This document shows positions 35,528-43,794 of a stretch of 64,000 nucleotides of DNA, in pieces. The DNA is from UKL13-2 sp031431435 (GTDB lineage Bacteria > Pseudomonadota > Gammaproteobacteria > Burkholderiales > Usitatibacteraceae). The DNA lies in assembly GCA_031431435.1 (NCBI GenBank), contig JANPDI010000269.1, positions 45,392 through 109,391 on the forward strand. The letters run 5' to 3'. Positions within the stretch are counted from its first letter, which is position 1; every line of letters starts with the position of its first letter. Under the pieces are notes generated by a model, which saw nothing but the letters and a program-made list of their open reading frames with translations, did no database searches and was not told where the DNA came from. The position numbers were made by a program, and so were the translations under genes.

Positions 35528-36643
35528 CTACCAAGTTGAGAATACATCTTGTGCAAGCCCAAAAGCAGTGCTGGCACCCGTACCGCTGGTCACCATTACT
35601 ATCCGGGTCGCGTTGTCCGGTGCATCAATCACCGCGGTATGGTCGGGGGATGATGGATATTCACCAACCCAGCGTTCGACAACATGGTACGGGCCAATTT
35701 CAATGGTGTCATCCAGATGCCGCAGAATGGCGGCCTCGACATGCGCCAGGGCAAATGGATCCGGTGTCGGGTCATAGTGGTGTGAATCGCCCACAACAAG
35801 ACTGCCATCATCGCTTTGTACGACAATCAGGTGTATGCCATCGGCGAGTGACTGCTGCTCTTCGTCCATTAATCTGGCAAGTAAACTGGCCGCGGATGGC
35901 CGCTTCGAATAGCCTTCGTAACGAACCAGGCTCAGATCCATCATTACGGCACCGGGAAGGGTGAACTTTTGCGCCGGCATGATTCTGAGCATCTGCAATC
36001 GACATAGCAGCAACTGATGTTGCGCAATACGGTTTGCGAAAGGACCGTTTAGCATTGTCCCGGGGCAAAAAACCACCCGATCCGCATACAAAATGTCGCG
36101 GCTGGTATGAACTTGCGGTGTGTTAATACCAACAACAGTTTCGCCATAACGGAAATGCACATTCCATCGTGATTGCAGCCAGGCGGCGAGTTTCGGAATG
36201 GCATCTCTGGATTCAACTCGTAGCTCATGTGGACTGTAGAGCGCGCCGGCGGAATTTTCAAGCTTAAGGCATGGCGCACGCTTTTTAGCATCCGCAACAG
36301 AAAGTAATTCGCATCCGCCGGCCATCGGCGATTGCATAAATTCGTCGAGCACCGCCAATGCCTCTGGTCGATGTGCAACCATCCACAATCCACGGTGCAC
36401 AATGCCAACGCCAATGTCGGCTGAAATTTCATTCCAGACCTCTCGCGACACTTGTGCGCGACGGAATGTTTCACCTTCTGCCTGGCCCGTCACGGTAATG
36501 AAGCCGAAATTGCGAATCGACGCGCCGACACATTTTGTGTCGCGCTCGACAACACAAACATGCAGGCCGCGCTTCGCACCTTCCAGCGCATGCGCCAACC
36601 CAACAATGCCACCGCCAACAACAATCAAGTCAAAATTTTTCAT
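35528..36643 (-). CDS. FAD-dependent oxidoreductase of phosphonate operons (TIGR03364-like)
   Basis: A 371-aa DAO-type flavoenzyme: dinucleotide-binding GGGIVGLAHALEGAKRGLHVCVVERD at the N-terminus, and the C-terminal TRIVMVTSGTGASTAFGLAQD that closes the FAD site. Its relatives are found beside phnX-type genes and are thought to oxidise aminophosphonates (possibly N-methylated 2-aminoethylphosphonate) to phosphonoacetaldehyde. That role would feed PhnX directly. It overlaps the HD gene by 4 bp (ATGA). Assignment to the family is firm; substrate is inference. Confidence 0.82.
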   Translation of the reverse strand: MKNFDLIVVGGGIVGLAHALEGAKRGLHVCVVERDTKCVGASIRNFGFITVTGQAEGETFRRAQVSREVWNEISADIGVGIVHRGLWMVAHRPEALAVLDEFMQSPMAGGCELLSVADAKKRAPCLKLENSAGALYSPHELRVESRDAIPKLAAWLQSRWNVHFRYGETVVGINTPQVHTSRDILYADRVVFCPGTMLNGPFANRIAQHQLLLCRLQMLRIMPAQKFTLPGAVMMDLSLVRYEGYSKRPSAASLLARLMDEEQQSLADGIHLIVVQSDDGSLVVGDSHHYDPTPDPFALAHVEAAILRHLDDTIEIGPYHVVERWVGEYPSSPDHTAVIDAPDNATRIVMVTSGTGASTAFGLAQDVFSTW

Positions 36644-37206
36644 TGTGATCCGCCACGCGCCGACACATATCGTTCGACCAACCAGAGGAAATCCCCAAGC
36701 ACCATGCCCGGCGCGCCGGGTGCCTTTGCCTGATCGTCAAGCCGCCGCAAATGAACGGTTTCGCGAAATCCGTCGATTGCGCGAAACGTCTGCATTTCGG
36801 CCTCCGTCATTGCGCCACCCTGTTGGATCAGCGAGGCAATTGATCCTGCAGAAAGTGTTGTCCGGTAGGCCGGCTCTGTTGCCACAAGAAAACGTTTGGC
36901 TTCGACATGCCAGCGAATGGGGTTGACAATGGCTGCCGGTAAATACTGTTCGAGGAAATCAGCGCCGAGTCGTTCGTGATGGTCGTTGGCGGCACCATAG
37001 GGCTCGCCGTCGTCTAATATAAGCAAGTGACCAATATCATGCAGACCGGCGGAAACGACCAATTTATCGCCAAGCATTTGGCTGCGCGCAAGATCAGCAC
37101 ATTGCATGCTGTGGTGCAGCAATGTGACCGGCTCCGGTCCGTAATGAGCAGAACCGTGCCGTCGAAACAGGTTGTCGATTTTTTCTATTAGTTCATGCAT
37201 GGGCAT
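36640..37206 (-). CDS. HD-domain protein of phosphonate operons (PhnZ-like)
   Basis: A 188-aa HD-fold protein (ATG at 37206, or 37200 two codons on). HYGPEPVTLLHHSMQCADLA contains the Glu and His expected from the PhnZ group, GLHDIGHL is the HD motif, HVEAKRFLVATEPAYRTTLS and LRRLDDQAK complete the metal site. PhnZ is a mixed-valence diiron oxygenase that cleaves 2-amino-1-hydroxyethylphosphonate to glycine and phosphate, but its usual partner PhnY (a 2-oxoglutarate dioxygenase) is not in this operon. It overlaps both neighbouring genes. Confidence 0.85.
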   Translation of the reverse strand: MPMHELIEKIDNLFRRHGSAHYGPEPVTLLHHSMQCADLARSQMLGDKLVVSAGLHDIGHLLILDDGEPYGAANDHHERLGADFLEQYLPAAIVNPIRWHVEAKRFLVATEPAYRTTLSAGSIASLIQQGGAMTEAEMQTFRAIDGFRETVHLRRLDDQAKAPGAPGMVLGDFLWLVERYVSARGGSQ

Positions 37207-38254
37207 CAGCGCCAATAAAGTTACCGCCACGTACTGACCCGAGTTGAGCGCGTATGGCCGCCTCGACGTCGTGAATGCCGTAGTGGGAAAAATTTGTTTC
37301 CACGCCCAACGAATGCAGAAAAGCTTCCAACGGCTCATGGGAAAGCGTGCCGAACAAAGGCGCAAGCAATTCCATGCGCTGTGGTGAGGAATTGACTGCA
37401 CGCCGCCAAACTTCAGGCAATGAAAAACTGCACGCAATGCCGTGCGGTGTTCCCTGCTTCATGGTGATGTCATATGACAGTGCGTGCGCAAGCGCCGTCT
37501 TTGTCTGGGAAAACGCCATGCCTGCCAACAATGCAGAGCGTGAAACAATATCGCGGCTCTTAAAATCCCTCGCCTGCAGCCATTTGGGGAGGGCTTCAAC
37601 CAGTCCGCGGGCTGCGTCCAGCGCCAGCGCATCGGAAACCGGATTGGCATTGTGATTCCAAATTGACTCAAGCGCATGCGAAAGGGCATCAAGGCCGCTT
37701 GCAAGCGCCACGTTGTGTGGACACGAGTCAAGTAATACGGCATCGACATATGCCGCCTCTGCCCAACAACGAGAATCATGCAACGAGTACTTCTTTTGAT
37801 GAGTAGGATCCCATATCGTCGCCCAGGGCGTAACCTCGCTGCCTGTGCCGGCGGTTGTTGGTACCGCAATGAGTGACTTGTGCACGATTGCGGTTGCCGG
37901 ACCGCCCATCAAATTACCAAGCAGTGCATCAATATCGCCACCGGAAACCGCAAGTGCCTTGGCAAAATCAATGGTACTGCCGCCGCCGACCGCAACGACG
38001 ACGTCAATTGACGGCGCAATGGCAGACCATGCAGGCATCACTCGTTGTAAATCGGCGATGTTCGGATTGTTCGTTGGCGCGTAAATGGCCGTCGCATTGA
38101 CGCAGCCGATATACGATTTCAACGCCGACAGAGTTGGTTCGAAATGGGGTGATAGCACAAGTGCCGCGCGACGACTGCCGATCCGCTGGCTGATTTCACC
38201 GGCGACACCGCTGCCGAATCGTACGGTGACCGGAAAAGAGAATTGGGAAGCCAT
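37193..38254 (-). CDS. Iron-containing alcohol dehydrogenase of phosphonate operons
   Basis: A 353-aa group III dehydrogenase. VVAVGGGSTIDFAKALA binds the nucleotide; VPTTAGTGSEVTPWATIWD and ASGLDALSHALESIWNH supply conserved metal-site residues, with further His in ALAHALSYDITMKQGTPHGIAC. Relatives sit in phosphonate operons (TIGR03405-type). It could oxidise a hydroxyalkylphosphonate to the aldehyde or reduce the acetaldehyde released by PhnX. It overlaps the HD gene and lies 10 bp after phnE. Confidence 0.85.
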   Translation of the reverse strand: MASQFSFPVTVRFGSGVAGEISQRIGSRRAALVLSPHFEPTLSALKSYIGCVNATAIYAPTNNPNIADLQRVMPAWSAIAPSIDVVVAVGGGSTIDFAKALAVSGGDIDALLGNLMGGPATAIVHKSLIAVPTTAGTGSEVTPWATIWDPTHQKKYSLHDSRCWAEAAYVDAVLLDSCPHNVALASGLDALSHALESIWNHNANPVSDALALDAARGLVEALPKWLQARDFKSRDIVSRSALLAGMAFSQTKTALAHALSYDITMKQGTPHGIACSFSLPEVWRRAVNSSPQRMELLAPLFGTLSHEPLEAFLHSLGVETNFSHYGIHDVEAAIRAQLGSVRGGNFIGADAHA

Positions 38255-38264
38255 CCGGGCCTGC

Positions 38265-39092
38265 TTAAATCAGACGCTTCCGAATGGCGCTTGATGCAAG
38301 GTCAATCAATGACACAAAAATAATGATCATGATGAGCACCGCACACGTTTGCGCATACTGAAAGCCGCGTATGACCTCAAACAACACCACGCCAATTCCG
38401 CCGGCGCCAACCATTCCAACCACGCTGGCGCTGCGGACATTCGACTCGAAACGATACAGGGTATAGGATATCCAAAGCGGCATGACCTGGGGAATCACGC
38501 CGTAGACGATTTCGACAACTGCATTGCATCCGGTTGCGCGGACGCCGTCCACCGGCTGGGGATCGATGGCCTCAACCGCCTCGGAAAAGAGCTTGGCGAG
38601 CGTGCCCGTCGTGTGCACAAACAACGCCAGCACGCCGGCAAACGGGCCCAGGCCGACAGCAACAATGAACAGCATTGCAAACACCATTTCATTGATTGCC
38701 CGGCATGCATCAAGCACGCGACGGACCGGCTGATAGACCCATGCCGGTACCAAATTTGCAGAAGCCAACAGGGCAAGCGGAATTGCGGCAATCACGGCGA
38801 GCACCGTTCCCCAAAGCGCAATCTGCAGCGTAATCACCATTTCCTTGAGGTACAGTCGCCAATCGTAGAAGTTCGGCGGAAAAAAATCCTCGGCAAACTT
38901 GGCCATATTGCCGGAGTCCCGCCACAGGTCGAGCGGCCGCATATCGGCACCCTGCCATGACCACGCAAGCAGCCCAAGCGCGATTCCCCAAACCAGCATC
39001 GTCAGCATCGACGAGCGTGCAGGGGCTGGCGGGGGAAGTTGCCGCCTCACGGCGGGATGCACGGGGACATCAAGATTAGCTGTCGAGGACAT
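38265..39092 (-). CDS. phnE: Phosphonate ABC transporter permease PhnE
   Basis: A 275-aa permease, single in this operon. About six membrane helices follow a Pro-rich N-terminus. The docking loop is AVEAIDPQPVDGVRATGCN, and RFESNVRSASVVGMVGAGGIG is the C-terminal PhnE block. It presumably works as a homodimer with PhnC and PhnD encoded just upstream. Confidence 0.93.
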   Translation of the reverse strand: MSSTANLDVPVHPAVRRQLPPPAPARSSMLTMLVWGIALGLLAWSWQGADMRPLDLWRDSGNMAKFAEDFFPPNFYDWRLYLKEMVITLQIALWGTVLAVIAAIPLALLASANLVPAWVYQPVRRVLDACRAINEMVFAMLFIVAVGLGPFAGVLALFVHTTGTLAKLFSEAVEAIDPQPVDGVRATGCNAVVEIVYGVIPQVMPLWISYTLYRFESNVRSASVVGMVGAGGIGVVLFEVIRGFQYAQTCAVLIMIIIFVSLIDLASSAIRKRLI

Positions 39093-39127
39093 GTCTTATA
39101 CCGGGGCTCGGCTACAGCTTCGCAAAG

Positions 39128-40102
39128 TTATTTGATTGCAGCCGCCTGCTTGTTTAATTCAGCGAGCTTTGCATCGAGTTCTGCGATTTTTGCGCGCTTA
39201 TCCGGCTCAGCCATGCGCTCATCGTTTTCGATTTTTCGCTTATCGCGGAAAAACTCAAGCTGCCGGATGGGGATTAGCTGGGCGTTGGATGACTCACGAA
39301 AGCCGCCGTAGTTATAGATATTCTTCAGGATTGACTTTTCTGCTTCGTCGGTTTTTGCGTAGCCCAGGATAAAAGTGCGTAATTTCGCTTTAACCGCAGG
39401 GTCAAGATCCTTGCGCCATACAAATGGATCGCTTGGAATCAACGGGCTGCGCCAAACGACATTGATATCTTTTGCTTTTTCAGGCTGCGTCGACACCAAT
39501 TTACCGTAGTCTTCGGTATTGTTGGTCGCGACATCAAGTTGCTTGTTCAGAACAGCTTGCAGATTCACACCATGGCTGGCGCTTCGGATCGTCTTGAAGT
39601 GTGAGCGGGCGTCAATATTGTTTGCCGCAAATACATAGTAAGACGGCACAAGGAATCCAGACGTTGAATTTGGATCGCCGATACCGAAGTTGATGCTCTT
39701 GCCATTTTTTAGAACGTCGTCAAGCGTCTTGTAAGGGCTGTCCTTGTGCGAAATCAAGAGCGCGTGGTAGCCAAAGGTGCCATCGGCGTACATCAACTGG
39801 GCAAATATCTCACCGTTCGCACGGTCGACCGCCTCCATCGCGGCTTTATTGCCATACCAGGCGACCTGCACCTTGTTAAACCGCATCGCTTCGATGACGC
39901 CGGCATAGTCGCTGGCGTAATACGAAATTACCTTGATGCCCGTCTTTTTCTCCATATCCCGGAAGAATGGCTCCCAGCGCTCTCGCTGCGCGGAAGCGGA
40001 GTCCGTCGCGATGATGCCAAAACTGATCTCTTGCGCAAAGGCAAACGAAGAGCCGAGCAAAAGCGCGGCGCCAGTTACAACTGCGGCAATTAATTTACGC
40101 AT
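39128..40102 (-). CDS. phnD: Phosphonate-binding periplasmic protein PhnD
   Basis: A 324-aa binding protein with a clear signal peptide (LIAAVVTGAALLLGSSFAFA). EISFGIIATDSASAQRERWEPFFRDMEKKTG, YYASDYAGVIEAMRFNKVQVAWYGNKAA and FGIGDPNSTSGFLVPSYYVF are hallmark PhnD stretches, closer to E. coli PhnD than the two homologues at 5.7-7.9 kb. A charged helical C-terminal tail follows. It lies between phnC and phnE in the second phn operon. Confidence 0.94.
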   Translation of the reverse strand: MRKLIAAVVTGAALLLGSSFAFAQEISFGIIATDSASAQRERWEPFFRDMEKKTGIKVISYYASDYAGVIEAMRFNKVQVAWYGNKAAMEAVDRANGEIFAQLMYADGTFGYHALLISHKDSPYKTLDDVLKNGKSINFGIGDPNSTSGFLVPSYYVFAANNIDARSHFKTIRSASHGVNLQAVLNKQLDVATNNTEDYGKLVSTQPEKAKDINVVWRSPLIPSDPFVWRKDLDPAVKAKLRTFILGYAKTDEAEKSILKNIYNYGGFRESSNAQLIPIRQLEFFRDKRKIENDERMAEPDKRAKIAELDAKLAELNKQAAAIK

Positions 40103-40113
40103 TGAATACCTTT

Positions 40114-40953
40114 CTAGTGAACGGGGTCGGGAATAATTTCAGAACTGGTTTGTGGTGTTTCAGCCGCCTGCACGTCAAGTCCCGCCGCGCCTTGCGGGTG
40201 GTGTTCTGACCTGTATACGTCGTCAATCAATGACGATGTCGCCAATGCCGACGGACCGTCATACACAATCTTGCCGGCTTTCAACCCGACAACACGCGGA
40301 CAATAGCGGAGCGCGAACTCAACTTGGTGTAACGAAACGACGACTGTCAGCCCGCGATCCTGATTGAGTTGCTTCAGCAAATCCATGACCCTGCGGGATG
40401 ACTCGGGATCGAGCGAGGCGATCGGCTCGTCGGCCAGAACAAGCTTGGCCTGTTGGACCAGTGTGCGTGCAATCGCGGCGCGTTGCTGCTGCCCGCCAGA
40501 CAATGTCGAGGCGCGCTGGTAACAAAATGGCAACAATCCGACCTCTTCGAGGGCGTTAAACGCGGATTGAATTTCATCCGCGTTGAATCGGTGCAAAATT
40601 GCCCGCCATGACGGCGTCCGGCCTAAATGGCCGGCAAGAATATTAGTCAGCAATGTGCTGCGACCAACCAGGTTAAATTGTTGAAACACGAATCCAATAT
40701 CGGAACGCTGCTTGCGAATGTCCGGCATCAACCTGCCGTCATGTTGTACCACCCGTCCAAGCGCCTTGATCGACCCCGCGTCGGCAACAGCAAAACCAGA
40801 AATATGTCGAAGTAGCGTCGACTTTCCCGATCCAGATGCGCCAATAAGCGCGACCATTTCGCCAGCTTCGACATGAAGTGAAACGGTATCAATGGCAGGC
40901 GTGGGTCGCTGCGAAAAGCGTTTCGTCAGGTTGACAATTTCGAGGGCAGCCAT
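40114..40953 (-). CDS. phnC: Phosphonate ABC transporter ATPase PhnC
   Basis: A 279-aa ATPase, first gene of the phnC-phnD-phnE-Fe-ADH-HD-FAD-phnX operon. Walker A GASGSGKS (38-45), signature LSGGQQQR, Walker B LVLADEPIASLDPES. FNLVGRSTLLTNILAGHLG is PhnC-typical. The C-terminus carries about 35 extra polar residues. A convincing Pho box with a -10 hexamer stands immediately upstream. Confidence 0.94.
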   Translation of the reverse strand: MAALEIVNLTKRFSQRPTPAIDTVSLHVEAGEMVALIGASGSGKSTLLRHISGFAVADAGSIKALGRVVQHDGRLMPDIRKQRSDIGFVFQQFNLVGRSTLLTNILAGHLGRTPSWRAILHRFNADEIQSAFNALEEVGLLPFCYQRASTLSGGQQQRAAIARTLVQQAKLVLADEPIASLDPESSRRVMDLLKQLNQDRGLTVVVSLHQVEFALRYCPRVVGLKAGKIVYDGPSALATSSLIDDVYRSEHHPQGAAGLDVQAAETPQTSSEIIPDPVH

Positions 40954-40961
40954 ATTGGACG

Positions 40962-40995
40962 ACTATCGCGTGATGGTATGACTATTTCGTGACAA
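40962..40995 (-). promoter_or_regulatory. Pho box and -10 of the second phn operon
   Basis: On the minus strand TTGTCAC-GAAA-TAGTCAT (40995-40978) gives two heptamers 11 bp apart, close to CTGTCAT-N4-CTGTCAT. Exactly 10 bp further comes GATAGT (40967-40962), the spacing seen in E. coli phoA. The predicted transcription start is only a few nucleotides before the phnC ATG (40953), so the leader would be very short. Confidence 0.75.
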
Positions 40996-41146
40996 TCGGC
41001 CTGCGGCGAACACAGTTGAAGCGCTTGAAAGAGCCAAACGTTTGCGTTCCCCAATTGCAGGCCACTTGATTGATCGCCGCCCTCTGGTTTCGGCTGCCTG
41101 ATGGCCGCTAGGTTTGTTTTGGTGAAGATAATTAGACGCTAATGCT

Positions 41147-41186
41147 GGCGGGCATTTTCAGGCAGAAATGCCGGGAAACGCCCGCC
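41147..41186. repeat. Intergenic hairpin repeat C
   Basis: GGCGGGC (41147-41153) pairs with GCCCGCC (41180-41186), and an alternative inner stem GGCATTT/AAATGCC shares bases with it. It is 19 bp past the end of phoD, in the spacer to the second phn operon, and has the same core as repeats A, B, D and E. The rest of the 250-bp spacer holds only the Pho box. Confidence 0.7.
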
Positions 41187-41204
41187 AATTGGACACATTG
41201 AAAG

Positions 41205-42998
41205 TTAGGCGTAAGTGATTGCGCCAGCGGCGGAGACCGTAATCGTGCGACCGACGACGGTTGTATAGGCGGTTGTTTTGACAGTGCTGACGTAAACGTA
41301 TTCGGCCTTCACGCTGGCGGCGGTGACGGTCATCACCAAATAGCCGCGGCGAATGGTATCGGCATAGTTCAGGTCGTCAATCAGCCCCAAACCGTTACCG
41401 ATTGCCGCGTTGCCCAGTTGTGGAACCAATGCGCTGCCGTCTAGTGAGCTGCCGAGCCCGCCCAAGCCGGCGCTCTCAAAGCCTGTTGAAGTGACTGAGG
41501 CGCCGGCAAATTCAACCCCAATTCGCTCACCCGCGAGGGTGGTCACATTGGTACACCAGCCGTTGTGTGAGTCACCACTCAACACAACCAGCCGCTTGGC
41601 CTGTGCTTTCACGTTTTGCAGAATCGCTTCGCGTTGGGTCGGATAGCCGTCCCACGCGTCGAGGTTGTATGGCAGGCGGGGGTTTAGCGTTGGATTCAAC
41701 AACGCGGCTTGCGTCGGTGTGAGGGCCGCTGCACCGGCGGCGGCGCGGGTGGCCTTGGCCGTCAAATATGTTTGAATTGCAGCGCCGCCAAGTTGCGCGT
41801 TCGCGCCGGGCCCGCTAAAAAACTGTGCGACTGAAAACGGAATCCACATCCGCCCCATGATGTCCTGATTGCCGAGGATCTGCCACGTCGCGGTAGAGGC
41901 GGCCATTTGGCTGGCCAACCACGTTTGCTGTGTGGTGCTGATCATTCGCCGGGCGGAATCCAAGGTCACACCGCTGGCATTTGGCGTGATCGCGGAAATG
42001 TAACGTGTAACACCGCCATCAGCGTCGCCAAAGTCGTCAAATTGCCGATCACGCCCTTCGATGCGTGTGTCCAGCATGTGCAGTGAAAACAAGGAGCCAA
42101 AGTTAAACGAGCGATAGATCTGCAGGAGGTTCGATGGGTTGGGTGCGCGGATCGGCAGCCACTCATGGTATGCCTTCGACGCGTTTGCCTTGCGGGTATT
42201 CCAATCGCCCTGGGTTGCCGGATTATGATTCTGCGCGCCTTGAACATAAGCGTTGTTGGTGAACTCGTGGTCGTCCCATACCGTAATAAACGGCATTCTT
42301 GCGTGCACCGCTTGCAGATTGGCGTCAGAGCGGTATTGTGCATAGCGCGCACGGTAGTCGGCCAGCGAGACAATATCGGTGGCTGGCACTGGCACACGGT
42401 TCAGACGTACTGCGTCGGCGTTGCCATACTGCGTTGGGCCGGCGCCGTACTCGTAGATGTAGTCCCCCAAATGAAGTGCGAACTGTGCATCCGACCTGGA
42501 TACAGCGTCATACGCGTTGAAGAATCCTTCTGCGTAGTGCGAGCAAGAAAACACCACAAACTTGACTGTCGCTGCTGATGAACTGGGCAAGGTGCGTGTC
42601 ACGCCGACCGGTGAGAACGTGTTTTGGTCGCCGATGAAACGATAAAAATAATCTGTCCCAACGTTTAGACCGGTGGCGTCAACCTTGGCGGTAAACCCGT
42701 TTGCCTCAAGGGCATCAACCCGCCCGCTTGAAACAATATTGGTAAACGCTGCGTCCGTTGCGACCTGCCAGGAGAGGGGAATGGTTACATTACTGCCGTC
42801 AGCCTTGGCGTAGGTCCACAGAATGACCCTGTCGGCAAGTGGGTCGCCACTTGCAACGCCGTACGTGAATTTTGGTACCGGCGCGCTGCTGCCAGAGCTG
42901 CTATCGGAACACCCGGCTAACGTGCCGGTGGCAACCGCGGCGGCGGCTCCTGTGGCAACGATAAATTTGCGGCGGCTACCATCGAACTCTTGTGACAT
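41205..42998 (-). CDS. phoD: PhoD-family alkaline phosphatase, Tat-exported lipoprotein
   Basis: A 597-aa exported phosphatase/phosphodiesterase. SRRKFIVATGAAAAVATGTLAGC is a twin-arginine signal followed by a lipobox-like LAGC, suggesting Tat export and lipidation. PhoD motifs: ASGDPLADRVILWT, FVVFSCSHYAEGFFNAY, HLGDYIYEYG, ITVWDDHEFTNNAY, and VVLSGDSHNGW near the end (Ca/Fe site residues). The ATG at 42998 follows AGGGAG. It hydrolyses phosphate esters outside the cytoplasm during phosphate shortage; a Pho-box-like site lies 61 bp upstream. Confidence 0.93.
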   Translation of the reverse strand: MSQEFDGSRRKFIVATGAAAAVATGTLAGCSDSSSGSSAPVPKFTYGVASGDPLADRVILWTYAKADGSNVTIPLSWQVATDAAFTNIVSSGRVDALEANGFTAKVDATGLNVGTDYFYRFIGDQNTFSPVGVTRTLPSSSAATVKFVVFSCSHYAEGFFNAYDAVSRSDAQFALHLGDYIYEYGAGPTQYGNADAVRLNRVPVPATDIVSLADYRARYAQYRSDANLQAVHARMPFITVWDDHEFTNNAYVQGAQNHNPATQGDWNTRKANASKAYHEWLPIRAPNPSNLLQIYRSFNFGSLFSLHMLDTRIEGRDRQFDDFGDADGGVTRYISAITPNASGVTLDSARRMISTTQQTWLASQMAASTATWQILGNQDIMGRMWIPFSVAQFFSGPGANAQLGGAAIQTYLTAKATRAAAGAAALTPTQAALLNPTLNPRLPYNLDAWDGYPTQREAILQNVKAQAKRLVVLSGDSHNGWCTNVTTLAGERIGVEFAGASVTSTGFESAGLGGLGSSLDGSALVPQLGNAAIGNGLGLIDDLNYADTIRRGYLVMTVTAASVKAEYVYVSTVKTTAYTTVVGRTITVSAAGAITYA

Positions 42999-43058
42999 GT
43001 TGTGTCTCCCTGACGTTGTGTGATCGATAACGAATCTCAACCGCACTACAACGCACAG

Positions 43059-43078
43059 ATGTGACAGATTCATGGTCG
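43059..43078 (-). promoter_or_regulatory. Candidate Pho box of phoD
   Basis: Minus strand CGACCAT-GAAT-CTGTCAC: the second heptamer is near perfect, the first only 4 of 7. Ten bp on lies TGTAGT as a possible -10. Weaker than the pst or phn sites. Confidence 0.5.
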
Positions 43079-43104
43079 CGACAAGATTTTTGGAGGATTT
43101 GTGT

Positions 43105-43138
43105 TTGTCACTCTTTCGTCATGACCGTCGGTTATGTT
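43105..43138 (+). promoter_or_regulatory. Pho box and -10 before the exported GlmM-like gene
   Basis: Plus strand TTGTCAC-TCTT-TCGTCAT (43105-43122), heptamers 11 bp apart, then 10 bp to TATGTT (43133-43138). The orientation points away from phoD and towards the small gene at 43161. Confidence 0.6.
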
Positions 43139-43160
43139 GGAGGGTTAACTTCAATGGTGT

Positions 43161-43508
43161 GTGCGTATGGGTAGGCTGTTTACGGCGATTGGGTTGCTTT
43201 TGGCTTGCGCGCTATTGAGTACCGGCGCGCGCGCGTCGCTGACTGATTACGTTGCCGATCTGGTGATGTACCCGCAGGTGCTCATCAATATTCGCACTGA
43301 GGGCAAATTTCATTTCGCCGTATCGGCCGCAGTTACCGCGGCGTTAAAGCAAGCCGAGACCGCGTTGGCGGGCACCGGACGCGTGTTGCTAGGCGCCTCT
43401 GGCACTGAGCCCGTGATCCGTGTGATGGTCGAAGGCGAGCAGCGCACGCAGTTGGAGTCACGTGCGCGCGCGACTGCTGACGCAGTCGAAAGCGAAGCAA
43501 TCAGGTAA
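43161..43508 (+). CDS. Exported protein consisting of a GlmM C-terminal (domain IV) copy
   Basis: A 115-aa frame (GTG at 43161, or ATG at 43167). The first ~25 residues are a clean signal peptide (LFTAIGLLLACALLSTGARA). The rest aligns without gaps with the last ~85 residues of GlmM in this window at roughly half identity: VMYPQVLINIRTEGKF, then GTGRVLLGASGTEPVIRVMVEGE. The Arg before the SGTEP phosphate loop has become Gly. The DNA has diverged at many silent positions while the protein motif stays, so this is not a fresh duplicate. It could be a decaying fragment or a repurposed phosphosugar/phosphate-binding module. Confidence 0.6.
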   Translation: MRMGRLFTAIGLLLACALLSTGARASLTDYVADLVMYPQVLINIRTEGKFHFAVSAAVTAALKQAETALAGTGRVLLGASGTEPVIRVMVEGEQRTQLESRARATADAVESEAIR

Positions 43509-43520
43509 GAAGCTAGTATC

Positions 43521-43560
43521 CACGGGAATTTCGGAGCAAAAATGCCCAGAAGCGCCCGTT
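43521..43560. repeat. Intergenic hairpin repeat D (degenerate)
   Basis: ACGGG...CCCGT with the shared interior GAATTTCGGAGCAAAAATGCC and AGAAGCGCCCG. The outer stem is only about 5 bp. It lies 12 bp past the exported GlmM-like gene, within a 286-bp spacer that also carries the ars operator. Confidence 0.5.
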
Positions 43561-43647
43561 CTTGTGTCAGTTTGTGGATTTTCGGATTCTCGCCGCAATG
43601 GCGTTGGCGCGCCTTAGCTTTATAGACACATCCGCCTCGCCATAATT

Positions 43648-43667
43648 GCTTCCATAATACTGGAAGC
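43648..43667 (+). promoter_or_regulatory. ArsR operator in the gapdh-arsJ promoter
   Basis: The palindrome GCTTCCATAATACTGGAAGC contains TTCCATAATACTGGAA, which differs in only two pyrimidine positions from the sequence overlapping the arsR promoter (47048-47063). TTGCTT (43646-43651) could be the -35 and TAGTAA (43669-43674) the -10, so a bound repressor would block the promoter spacer. Confidence 0.7.
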
Positions 43668-43794
43668 ATAGTAATATTCGTCATGGGTTTGCAGTCAACC
43701 GGCGGCAGCTGTTTAGCCAAAAACAGCTGCGCCCTTTCACGACAGGATCCGTGACGGCGAATTCATCAAAATCAACAATAGAGGCTTAGATACA

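Noticed and set aside
43161..43508. Recent duplication of the glmM 3' end
   Set aside because: The nucleotide sequences differ at many silent sites, and the signal peptide part has no counterpart in glmM, so a recent copy event is excluded.
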